The notes under the pieces: model-generated
The model's database searches: none
The model's input: only the letters and a program-made list of their open reading frames with translations
Told to the model about the DNA's origin: nothing
Shown: one piece after another, positions 27,275-37,239 of the stretch
Numbering within the stretch: position 1 is the first letter of the stretch
Layout: each line of letters begins with the position of its first letter
Made by a program: the position numbers and the translations under genes
From: Planctomycetota bacterium
Lineage (GTDB): Bacteria; Planctomycetota; UBA1135; UBA2386
Reading direction: 5' to 3'
NCBI GenBank assembly: GCA_016716265.1
Contig: JADJWQ010000006.1
Coordinates: 2,259,501-2,323,500, forward strand
DNA length: 64,000 bases

Positions 27275-29647
27275 ATGGACTCGAGACTCCTCCTCTCTCT
27301 GGCGGCCTTCGGGCTCGCGGTCCCCACATTCGCCCAGTCCTTGGTGCCCCATCACGCCGAGCGGATCCCCGCGTCCGCGCTCGGCCGCGCCTGGGTCGAG
27401 ACGATGGCCGACGTGCTCCTGCGCCAGCAATCGATGCCGCAGAGCGACTCGCCGCAGCGCGTCTGGAACGGCGAGGACGGCGAGTGGTTCGTGCCGCCGC
27501 CGTCGGCGCGGACCCCGGCCGGCTCCGGCAGCATCGCGATCGTCAATCGCTGGGGTGACCCGCGGATCGGCGTCGGCTTCCCGGCACCGACCGACGTGCT
27601 CGGCGTGTGGCTGGCCGGGCAGGGTGCGGCACCGGCGCGCGCCGTGCGGATCCTCGGCTACCGCGCCGGCACCGAGGTCGCGAAGAGCGAGTGGCTCGAG
27701 CTGGCGGCGGGCCCGGTCGCCGCGACGCTCGACTTCACTGGCGTCGATCGGATCGTGGTCGAGGCGCGGCCGGCATTGCTCGCGCAGGGCTGGTACGCGC
27801 TCGACGACCTCGTGCTGCGCCCGACCGGCGCACCGGCGACGACGCCGCCGGCCGTGCTCGACTTCGAGGACCTGCTGCCACGCACGGTGCTGACCGGCTC
27901 GGGCTACCGCGGCCTCGTCTGGGAGACCGGCGAGGGCCTGCGCGGTATCGATCCGGCCGACACCTGGATCGTGCACGCGCCGGAGAGCCCCGCGACTGCA
28001 CCGGGTGCACCGTCGACGGGTCCGGAGCCCGACTTCGCGAACCTCGGCACGCCGCCGTTCCGCGCGCTCGACTTCGACTGCGTGCGCCAGGGCGACAACG
28101 GCGCCACCTTGGTCCCACCCGACACCTGCGGTGCGATGGGCACCGACCACTTCGTGTCGATCGTCAATGCCAACATGTCGGCATGGGATCGCGCGACCGG
28201 AGCGCGGCAGTCGGATGTGCGGCTCGACGCGTTCTGGGGCGTCAGCGTGCTGGTGGGTGATCCGCGCATCGTGTGGGATCCGCACGCGGGCCGCTTCGTC
28301 GCGATGGCGACCGACTTCTCCCGCAATCGCACGATCTACCTCGCGATCTCGCTGACCGGCGATCCGAACGGCGCGTGGTTCAAGTGGTCGTACCGCGTCG
28401 ACCAGGGCAGCGACGCCGGCCGCTGGCCCGACTACCCGACGCTCGGCGTCGACGCGCGCGGCATCTACACCGCCGCCTACATGGTCGGCTCGGGGGCGCG
28501 CATGACGATCTGGGCGATCGACAAGGCACCGTTGCTCGCGCCGACGCCGGCGGTCGGCACGATCACGGCGTGGCGCAGCCTGCCGTGGGAGGGTGCGATC
28601 CAGCCGTGCACGACCTACGGCGATCCGGGCGTCGAGTACCTGGTCTCGCGGTCGAGCTCCACGAGCCTCCGCCTGCGCCGCGTCCAGCCGCCGCTGACCG
28701 CGCCGCAGCTCTTCGAGGCCGGTCTCGTCCCGGTGCCGTCGCACGGCTCGCCGCCGGACGCGCCGGCGCTCGGCAGCTCGACCCCGCTGTCGACGATCGA
28801 CTATCGGCCGATGAACGCCGTCTACCGCAATGGGTCCGTGTGGACCGCGCACGGCGTCAGCGTCAGCAGCCGCGCGGCGGTCCGCTGGTACGAGATCGCG
28901 ACCCCGACCGCCACGACGCGGCAGGTCGGCACGATCTCCGACGCGATCTACCACTACTTCTACGGCTCGATCGCGGTCGACGCGCGCGGCGACGTCGCGC
29001 TCGGCTTCAGCGGCTCGCACGGGGGCGTCTATGCCGGCGCGTTCGTCACCGGCCGACTCGCGAGCGATCCGCCGGGCGAGACCGCGCCGCCGCTGCTGGT
29101 CAAGGCCGGCGAAGGCCCGTGGCAGCGCCTCGACGGCTCCGGCCGCAATCGCTGGGGCGACTACAGCCACACGACGGTCGATCCGGTCGACGACCTCGGC
29201 TTCTGGACGATCCAGGAGTGGGCAGGCACGGGCAACCAATGGCGCACCTGGGTCACGCGCCTCGGCTATCCGTTCGTCGAGCTCGGCACCGGCTGGCCCG
29301 GCACGCTCGGCGTACCCGCGCTGGTCGGCCGGACGCTGCCGGTGATCGGCGGTAGCGTCACGCTCGACGTCGTGAACTCCTCCACGGCGGCGACCAACGC
29401 CGTGCTCGCGATCGGCATCCAGCAGCAGAGCCTCCCGCTGCTCGGGGGCACGCTGCTGGTCGTCCCGCTGATCGCCGAGGGCGTCGCCCTGCCGCAGTCC
29501 GGCGCCAATCCGCTGACGCTCCCGGTCCCACTCGCTCCGGCACTCGTCTCGACCCCACTGCTCCTGCAGTCGATCGTCGTCGACCCCGGCGCCTCCCAGG
29601 GCCTCGCCTTCTCCCCCGCCCTCGCCATCCGCTCCGTCACCCGCTGA
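27275..29647 (+). CDS. Large secreted protein with planctomycete-type C-terminal beta module
   Basis: A protein of 790 residues with a signal peptide (MDSRLLLSLAAFGLAVPTFA, cut before QSLVP). The central 500 residues are beta-rich (DTCGAMGTDHFVSIVNANMS, GRFVAMATDFSRNRTIYLAI, GRNRWGDYSHTTVDPVDD) and look like a propeller or sialidase-like fold, without a claimed family. The final 110 or so residues form a separate module (RTLPVIGGSVTLDVVNSS... LLGGTLLVVPL... LLLQSIVVDPGASQG) comparable with the end of the 8364 protein. It is probably an extracellular binding or structural protein. The upstream gap 27021-27274 is divergent from proS and shows no further feature. Confidence 0.72.
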   Translation: MDSRLLLSLAAFGLAVPTFAQSLVPHHAERIPASALGRAWVETMADVLLRQQSMPQSDSPQRVWNGEDGEWFVPPPSARTPAGSGSIAIVNRWGDPRIGVGFPAPTDVLGVWLAGQGAAPARAVRILGYRAGTEVAKSEWLELAAGPVAATLDFTGVDRIVVEARPALLAQGWYALDDLVLRPTGAPATTPPAVLDFEDLLPRTVLTGSGYRGLVWETGEGLRGIDPADTWIVHAPESPATAPGAPSTGPEPDFANLGTPPFRALDFDCVRQGDNGATLVPPDTCGAMGTDHFVSIVNANMSAWDRATGARQSDVRLDAFWGVSVLVGDPRIVWDPHAGRFVAMATDFSRNRTIYLAISLTGDPNGAWFKWSYRVDQGSDAGRWPDYPTLGVDARGIYTAAYMVGSGARMTIWAIDKAPLLAPTPAVGTITAWRSLPWEGAIQPCTTYGDPGVEYLVSRSSSTSLRLRRVQPPLTAPQLFEAGLVPVPSHGSPPDAPALGSSTPLSTIDYRPMNAVYRNGSVWTAHGVSVSSRAAVRWYEIATPTATTRQVGTISDAIYHYFYGSIAVDARGDVALGFSGSHGGVYAGAFVTGRLASDPPGETAPPLLVKAGEGPWQRLDGSGRNRWGDYSHTTVDPVDDLGFWTIQEWAGTGNQWRTWVTRLGYPFVELGTGWPGTLGVPALVGRTLPVIGGSVTLDVVNSSTAATNAVLAIGIQQQSLPLLGGTLLVVPLIAEGVALPQSGANPLTLPVPLAPALVSTPLLLQSIVVDPGASQGLAFSPALAIRSVTR

Positions 29648-29682
29648 CTTCCGATCCGTACCGCGTACGATTCTTACATCAA
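29645..29682. repeat. 38-bp direct repeat, copy 1 (hairpin after stop codon)
   Basis: It begins with the TGA stop of the 27275 gene and runs through a hairpin CGTAC-CGC-GTACG and TTCTTACATCA. It is nearly identical to 30070-30107. The two copies exactly bracket the 128-residue membrane protein gene. This copy lacks one G of the stem and has a C in the T-run, so it is the weaker terminator. Confidence 0.75.
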
Positions 29683-29685
29683 GCG

Positions 29686-30072
29686 ATGCGCCTGCTCGGT
29701 CCGTCGCTCGGCTACTTCGGCGTCGTGTTCGGCGCCGGCTTCCTGCTCGGCACGCTGCGCGTCCTCGTGCTGGTGCCGCGGGTCGGGGTGCGGACCGCGG
29801 AGCTGATCGAGCTGCCGATCATGGTGGCGGTGATCACCTTCGCGGCCCGCTGGCGGGAGCGCAGCCGGCCGGACCTGAGCCCGCGCCAGCACCTGTGCGT
29901 GGGCCTGCTCGCGCTCGCGTGGCTGCTCACCGCGGAACTCGCGCTCGGCGTGGCGCTCTCCGCCCGCTCGCCCCGCGAAATCCTGCTCGCACGCGATCCG
30001 CTCACGGGCGCGCTCTACTACGCAGCCCTGCTGCTGTTCGCCCTGCTCCCCTGGCTCCGCGCCCGCACCTGA
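29686..30072 (+). CDS. Small polytopic membrane protein, unknown
   Basis: A protein of 128 residues with about four hydrophobic segments (YFGVVFGAGFLLGTLRVLVL; LIELPIMVAVITFAARW; LCVGLLALAWLLTAELALGV; YYAALLLFALLPWL). No family was recognised. It starts just behind one 38-bp repeat and ends in the second, so it looks like a one-gene cassette inserted or duplicated between the repeats. Confidence 0.65.
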   Translation: MRLLGPSLGYFGVVFGAGFLLGTLRVLVLVPRVGVRTAELIELPIMVAVITFAARWRERSRPDLSPRQHLCVGLLALAWLLTAELALGVALSARSPREILLARDPLTGALYYAALLLFALLPWLRART

Positions 30073-30107
30073 CTTCCGATCCGTACCGCGTACGGATTTT
30101 ACATCAG
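30070..30107. terminator. 38-bp direct repeat, copy 2; bidirectional terminator candidate
   Basis: ATCCGTAC (30079-30086), a CGC loop and GTACGGAT (30090-30097) form a perfect 8-bp stem followed by TTT. It lies between two convergent genes: the stop of the 29686 gene is 7 nt before the stem, and the TAA of the leftward lipoprotein gene is 2 nt after it. It could terminate both. Confidence 0.6.
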
Positions 30108-31416
30108 CGCAGAGCGGACGTCGGCGAGGGTGACCGGGGCGGGGCGCGCATCGATGTCGACGACGACGAGGAAGCCGAGCGGGCCACCCGCAGCCTCGAA
30201 TGCGCGCACGAGCACCTGCTGGTCGCTGCGCACCAGCGAGCCGTCGACCGGCGACCAGAGCTCGATCGTCGTGACGCAGCCCGCGGACGGCGTCAGCGGG
30301 TAGAACGGCTGCGCCGCGGTGAACTCCGGATCGATCGTCGTGCCGTGCGCCAGGATCTCGCTGCGCCCGGCTCGCCCCGCGAGCCAGGCCTCGAACATCG
30401 GCCGGTAGCCGCGCCAGCTCGCGGGCAGCAGCTCCGCGTAGGCGGCCTCGGTCCAGCTGGCCGGCGCGCCGGCCGCGCCGTGCAGGAACTCGATCGGCGT
30501 CGCCTCGATGGGCAGCTTCGCGACGAGGCACGGCGACGGACCGATGAACGGGTTGTCGGCCGCTTCGATGCCGCACACGGCGAACACCCCTTGCGGCGTG
30601 TTGCCGAGCGAGATCGTGCCGGGCAACCCGGTGCTCGACAGCGCGAGCTGCGGCAGGTGCAGCAGCTCGCCGCGCCGGTCGCGCACGAAACGCCCGTCCG
30701 CGCCGCGCAGCACCGCGAGGCCGGGCCAGCGCCGGTCGACGCGCTGCAGGCTGAACAGCACCGGGCGACCGGCCGGCAGCGGCGCCGCGAGCAGGTCGGC
30801 GAGCGGCGGCCGCGCCGCGACCGCCTCGACCGGCGGCGTCCGCAGCGCGGCGCCGAGCGCACAGCTGCGGATCGTCTCCGGGTCCCGGCCCACCCTCCGC
30901 GCCGCTGCCCGGGAACCGCGCCCGCAGCACGTCCGCGAGCCGCGCCCGCACCGCGGCCGCGCCGCCGCTGCCGCGGACCGCGCCGTAGCACGCGATCGCG
31001 AACGCCTGCGGGTCGTCCTCGCCGGCGTCGCACGCGTAGGCGAGCAGCTCGGCGGCGCAGTCGCGGGCGCACAGCGCGAACGCCGTCCGCAGCGCCGCGC
31101 GGCGGAACGCGACCCGCCGGCCGGCGAGCCCGTCGAGCGCCCGCCGCACCGAGTCGACGACGACCGACCCGTCCGCGCCGATCAGCCCGGCCGTCCACCA
31201 CAGCCCCGGCCAGGCCTCCTCGTCGACCCGCCCGCCGAGCCCCGTCGCGACCGCCGCGGAGCGCTCGGCCACGAACGCCGCCCGCGCGGCCGCGGTCGTC
31301 CGCGGTGCGATCAGCGCCGCGGGCGGCGGCACGGCGCACCCGGCGAGCAGAGCCGCGGCGACCACGCGGGCGCGACGGCGAGGTCGAGGGCCAGCGGCAG
31401 CAGACCGGAACGGCAT
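30099..31416 (-). CDS. Putative lipoprotein with apparent 1-nt frameshift
   Basis: Two frames join into one protein of about 438 residues. The N-terminal part starts at ATG 31416 with a lipoprotein signal (RVVAAALLAGC-AVPPPA) and continues to about 30895 (FAIACYGAVRGSGGAAAVRA, then RLADVLRARFPGSGAE). The C-terminal part, one base off, begins around 30893 with VGRDPETIRSCALGAALR and ends at 30099. Removing one G from the GGG run at 30893-30895 (+ strand CCC) restores a single frame. The C-terminal half carries 'PFIGPSPCLVAKLPIEATPIEF' and 'PLGFLVVVDIDARPAPV'. No family was recognised. It is likely anchored in a membrane if intact. Confidence 0.6.
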
Positions 31417-31490
31417 CGAGACATCATGCCAGCCCGATCCGCGCCGCCCGCGTTCCGCGGCTACCATGGCGCCACCCTCCGACCGAGCCG

Positions 31491-32114
31491 ATGTCCGATT
31501 TCGACCTGACGCGCACCCTCGACCTGGTGCGCAAGTTCCAGCAGGACCGCGATGCAGACGCGCTGAATCGCCTGTTCGCGCGCTACGGGCCGCGCATCCT
31601 CGGCATCGTACGCATCCGGCTCGGCCCCAAGCTGCGCACCCGGCTCGAGTCGATGGACATCGTCCAGGACACCTTCGCGACCGCGCTGCGCAAGTTCGAC
31701 GACTTCGAGATGCGCGACGAGGCCAGCTTCATCCACTGGCTGTCGACGATCGCCGAGCACCAGATCACCGACCGCCGGGACTACCACGAGGCGAAGAAGC
31801 GCAGCGCGAGCCGCGAGACCTCGCTCGACGGCGACCGGCCCGACGCCCTGCCGGCGCTCGAGCCGGTCAGCGACGTCGACAGCCCGCTCGACGCGCTGAT
31901 CCGCACCGAGGGCTCGACGCGGGTCGAGGAGAAGATCGCCGAGCTGCCGGACAAGTATCGCGAGCTGATCCTGCTGCGCGACTATGCAGGTTTCAGCTGG
32001 AAAGAGGTCGCGGAGCGCGCCGATCGTCCGACCCCCGATGCAGCCCGCGAGATGCATCGACAGGCGATCGTCAAGCTCGCGCGCGCGATGCTCGAGGGCG
32101 AGACCGGCGCCTGA
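31491..32114 (+). CDS. ECF-type sigma factor
   Basis: A protein of 207 residues. Region 2: ALNRLFARYGPRILGIVRIR, then LESMDIVQDTFATALRKFDD and SFIHWLSTIAEHQITDRRDY. Region 4: VEEKIAELPDKYRELILLRD, then YAGFSWKEVAERADRPTPDA. A charged linker separates them. A candidate -10 (TACCAT, 31462-31467) lies 23 nt before the ATG. It is followed after 19 bp by the AI-2E permease gene, with which it may share a transcript. No anti-sigma gene is adjacent. Confidence 0.85.
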   Translation: MSDFDLTRTLDLVRKFQQDRDADALNRLFARYGPRILGIVRIRLGPKLRTRLESMDIVQDTFATALRKFDDFEMRDEASFIHWLSTIAEHQITDRRDYHEAKKRSASRETSLDGDRPDALPALEPVSDVDSPLDALIRTEGSTRVEEKIAELPDKYRELILLRDYAGFSWKEVAERADRPTPDAAREMHRQAIVKLARAMLEGETGA

Positions 32115-32133
32115 ACCAACGCTCCCGACCGCG

Positions 32134-33174
32134 ATGGAACTCGATCGCAACGCACCGCGCATCCAGGCGATCTGCCTGATGGTGCTGACGGCCATCGCGA
32201 CCGGCGCCGCACTCGCCCTCCTGCGCGACGTGCTGGTGCCGTTCGTGCTCGCGCTGTTCCTCGGCGTCGCGCTCGAGCCGGTCGTCGACTGCATGATCCA
32301 CCGGCTGCGCATGCCGCGCGCGATCGCGGTGTTCGCCACGCTGCTGCTCGGCGCCAGCTTGCTGGTGTCGTTCTCGCTGCTCGTCGCCTCGGCCTTCGCC
32401 ACCGTTTCGAGCGAGGCGCCGAGCTACCAGCAGAGACTCGAGACGCTGCGCCACGCCTGGGTCGATCCGGCATTGCAGTACCTGCACATCCCGGGCGACA
32501 GCGGCATCCAACCGCTGTTCGACGAGCAGAGCCTGACGAAGCTGCTGCAGCTCGCGACCGACGCCGGCCTGTCGATCGCGTCCGACGGGGCGCTGGTCCT
32601 GATCTTCCTGGTGTTCCTGCTGCTCAGGCCGAGCGCACCCCCCGGCCAGCGCAACGAGACCGGCCAGGCGATCCGCGACAGCATCCGCCACTACGTCGTC
32701 GTCAAATCGGCGATCGCCGTGGCGACCGGCGTCGCGGTCGGCGTGACGCTGTGGCTGCTCGACGTCGAGCTCGCGCTCGCGTTCGGTCTGATCGCGTTCT
32801 TCCTGAACTACATCCCGACCGTCGGCGCCTGGGTGAGCACCCTGTTGCCCGCGCCGATCGTGCTCCTCAATCCCGCCTTCGACACCACCGACGTCTTCCT
32901 GGCGCTCGGCATCCCGGGTGCGCTGCAGATCGTGCTCGGCAACCTCGTCGAGCCCCGCGTCATGAGCTCGTCGCTCGACCTCAACACCGTCGTCGTGGTG
33001 TTCGGACTCGTGTTCTGGGGCACGCTGTGGGGGATGGTCGGCGTGTTCCTCGCGGTGCCGCTGACCGCCGCGATCAAGATCTGCCTGGAGCGCATGCAGT
33101 TCGCAGCACCGCTGGTCGGCATGCTCGGCAGCGGCAGGCCACCGCGCGGCCGCGGCGGAGCCCCACCCGATTGA
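32134..33174 (+). CDS. AI-2E family transporter
   Basis: A protein of 346 residues. It has the AI-2E (YdgG/PerM) layout: two N-terminal spans (RDVLVPFVLALFLGVALEPV), an external helical region, then a cluster of spans with the conserved segments LAFGLIAFFLNYIPTVGAWV, LGNLVEPRVMSSSLDLNTVV and GTLWGMVGVFLAVPLTAAIK. Family members export small solutes or signals, or act as Na+/H+ antiporters; the substrate is not deducible. The ATG at 32134 is taken because the longer open frame overlaps the sigma gene. A basic Gly/Arg/Pro tail ends the protein. Confidence 0.88.
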   Translation: MELDRNAPRIQAICLMVLTAIATGAALALLRDVLVPFVLALFLGVALEPVVDCMIHRLRMPRAIAVFATLLLGASLLVSFSLLVASAFATVSSEAPSYQQRLETLRHAWVDPALQYLHIPGDSGIQPLFDEQSLTKLLQLATDAGLSIASDGALVLIFLVFLLLRPSAPPGQRNETGQAIRDSIRHYVVVKSAIAVATGVAVGVTLWLLDVELALAFGLIAFFLNYIPTVGAWVSTLLPAPIVLLNPAFDTTDVFLALGIPGALQIVLGNLVEPRVMSSSLDLNTVVVVFGLVFWGTLWGMVGVFLAVPLTAAIKICLERMQFAAPLVGMLGSGRPPRGRGGAPPD

Positions 33175-33189
33175 GCGCGCCGCGCCGCG

Positions 33190-33969
33190 TCACGCGACGC
33201 GCGTGCGGAAGGGTCGCAGCAGGTTCGCGACGCTGCCGAGCCCTCGACCGCTGCGCGAGCCGTGCCAGCAGAACGCGCGGCCGTCGACCATCAGGATCGG
33301 CACGCTGCGGCGGAACGCACGGTCGCGCAGCAATTGCCGGCGATGCTCGGCGGTGAACGCGAACGGCTCCGACGGTAGCAGCACGACGTCGGGACGCAAC
33401 TCGGCGAGCGCCTGCTCGGGCACCACCGGATAGCGCGCCTCGCGCTGCGCACAGACGTTGTGCCCGCCGGCACGCGTGATCACGTCGTGCACGTAGGTGT
33501 CCCGATTGACGCCGATCCACGGCTGCCGCCAGATCGGATAGAACACCCGCAATGGCTCGCTGCCGAGCGCCATCACCTCGGCACGCGCGAGCTGCGCCTC
33601 GATCTCGAGCAGCACGGCCTCGGTCTCGTCGATCACACCGAGCAGATGACCGATCTCGCGCACGACCGCCGCGGCCTGCGGCACGCTGCGTGGCATCGAC
33701 TCGTGGATCGGGAACCGCGCGCGCAGCCACTCGATGTCCTCGGGCCGGTTCTCCTCGCCGTTGACGAGCACCAGGTCCGGTGCGAGCTCCGCGATCTGTT
33801 GCAGGTCGGGGTTCTTCGTGCCGCCGACCCGCGTCACGAAGCGCAGCAGGTCCTCCGGCTCCGTGCAGAAACGCGTGATCGCGACGAGCCGGCCGGAGAC
33901 GCCGAGGTCGCAGACGGTCTCCGTGAGGCTCGGCACGAGGGAGACCACGCGTCGGGCTGGCTCGAACAT
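33190..33969 (-). CDS. BtuF-like helical-backbone binding protein without signal peptide
   Basis: A protein of 259 residues. It follows the cobalamin/iron-siderophore binding-protein fold: RRVVSLVPSLTETVCDLGVS, VTRVGGTKNPDLQQIAELAP, DLVLVNGEENRPEDIEWLR, IWRQPWIGVNRDTYVHDVIT and ELRPDVVLLPSEPFAF. BtuF homologues deliver vitamin B12 to an ABC importer. Here there is no export signal and no btuCD beside it, so it may act in the cytoplasm, possibly as a corrinoid sensor or carrier. The start at 33969 fits the family N-terminus. Confidence 0.75.
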   Translation of the reverse strand: MFEPARRVVSLVPSLTETVCDLGVSGRLVAITRFCTEPEDLLRFVTRVGGTKNPDLQQIAELAPDLVLVNGEENRPEDIEWLRARFPIHESMPRSVPQAAAVVREIGHLLGVIDETEAVLLEIEAQLARAEVMALGSEPLRVFYPIWRQPWIGVNRDTYVHDVITRAGGHNVCAQREARYPVVPEQALAELRPDVVLLPSEPFAFTAEHRRQLLRDRAFRRSVPILMVDGRAFCWHGSRSGRGLGSVANLLRPFRTRVA

Positions 33970-34125
33970 GCGCAGGGAAGGGTGGAGAGGGCCGGGAGGG
34001 GGGCGGTGGCGGTCCGATCGCGGTGCCGGACTCTCGAAGATACCCCGCGCCGCGCGGCTCCGCGGGCGCCCGCGCTCCGCGCGTCTCGCATCGGAACGTC
34101 GCCCGATTCCGGTCCTGCAGGCGGT

Positions 34126-35052
34126 TCAGCCCGTCTCCGACACGGCCTCCGCGGCATCACCGCGCGCATCGAGGTCGAGCAGCTCCGGCTCGGCGGTGCG
34201 GGCGATCACGCCGTCCTCGTCGACCCAGATCTCCCGGCAGCCGACCAGCTCGCCGGCGCGCAGCCATACCTCGAGGAAGCAGCCGAGCGCAGCGCCGGAC
34301 GGCGTGGTCCGCCGCCGCGGCACGACCGCCGCGTTCAGGTGCGCGGTGCCGCCGCGCGTCGCGAACCGCCGCCGCTGCGCACCGCGCGGCGTGAACAACC
34401 GGTCGTGCATGTGACCCGCGATGACCGCCCGCACGTGACGCCCCGTGCTGCGCACGTCGCGCAGCGCCCAGGCGAGATCGCGGTCGCCCCAGTCCCCGCC
34501 CGGGTTGCGACCGAAGTCCTTGCCGTAGATGTCACCGGGCCGCGAGCCGAGCCCGCGGGGCCCGTTGTGCGCGAGCACCACGAGGTCGCGATGCTGCGCG
34601 TGCGACGCGAGCTCCAGCAGGCGCGCCGCGGAATCCTCCATCGTGGCGACGCCGTACAGCTCGGTGTAGATCTCCGGGCTGCGCAGGTCGCGACCGCCCC
34701 AGCTGAACGGGCGCGCGCCGAGCAGCGTGACGCCCGCGCCGGGCAGCTCGCGGAGGCCGTAGGCGAGGTGGTCGTCGCCGAGCAGCTCGAGGATCCGGCG
34801 GAGCTGCGGCGTGACGCGCTTCGTCGAGAAGCTCTGCCAGGCGTCGTGGTTGCCGAGCATCACGGCCAGCTCGCAGTCGAGCTCGCTGATCTCCTGCACG
34901 AGCGCCGGGTCCTCGTCCGCGAGGTCGCCGACGAACAGCAGCAAGTCCTGGTCGCCCTCCTCGACGTAGCGCGCATCGGCGTCCGTCCAGTGGCCGTGCA
35001 CGTCCCCCACGACCAGGATGCGGAAGCAGGCAGCTCGGTCGAGATGGTCCAT
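34126..35052 (-). CDS. Metallophosphoesterase (TIGR04168-like)
   Basis: A protein of 308 residues. Calcineurin-type motifs are in order: VVGDVHGHW (GDxH), FVGDLADED (GDxxD), LGNHDAW (GNHD), VLAHNGP and AGHMHD (GHxH). These coordinate two metal ions for phosphoester hydrolysis. The sequence style, with the long insertion after GNHD and DIYGKDFGRNPGGDWGDRDL, matches a family shared with cyanobacteria and plants. The substrate is unknown. It stands alone between the BtuF-like gene and the sigma54 activator. Confidence 0.85.
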   Translation of the reverse strand: MDHLDRAACFRILVVGDVHGHWTDADARYVEEGDQDLLLFVGDLADEDPALVQEISELDCELAVMLGNHDAWQSFSTKRVTPQLRRILELLGDDHLAYGLRELPGAGVTLLGARPFSWGGRDLRSPEIYTELYGVATMEDSAARLLELASHAQHRDLVVLAHNGPRGLGSRPGDIYGKDFGRNPGGDWGDRDLAWALRDVRSTGRHVRAVIAGHMHDRLFTPRGAQRRRFATRGGTAHLNAAVVPRRRTTPSGAALGCFLEVWLRAGELVGCREIWVDEDGVIARTAEPELLDLDARGDAAEAVSETG

Positions 35053-35171
35053 CGGGGTCAGCGACCGCCGGTGCGAGACGGCGGGGGGAGCAGGTCTAGG
35101 CTGTCGGCCGGGCCCGTTGCACGCCCGTTCCCATGAAAAACACGCCTGGGCGACGTCGCTTCACGGTCTGC

Positions 35172-37073
<1,902 letters not shown>

Positions 37074-37239
37074 GCCGGGGATTGTCGGGAAGCCGACGGC
37101 ATCCCGGAAGCGTTGCCCGTCGGATCTCCGGCAGCGCCCGTCGATCCCCTCCCGCGACACCGCCGGCGCGCCGATAGACTCAGGCGCCGCGCCGGATTTC
37201 CTGCTGCGTCCCACCGGCCCGTTTCCCCTGCCTCGAGGA

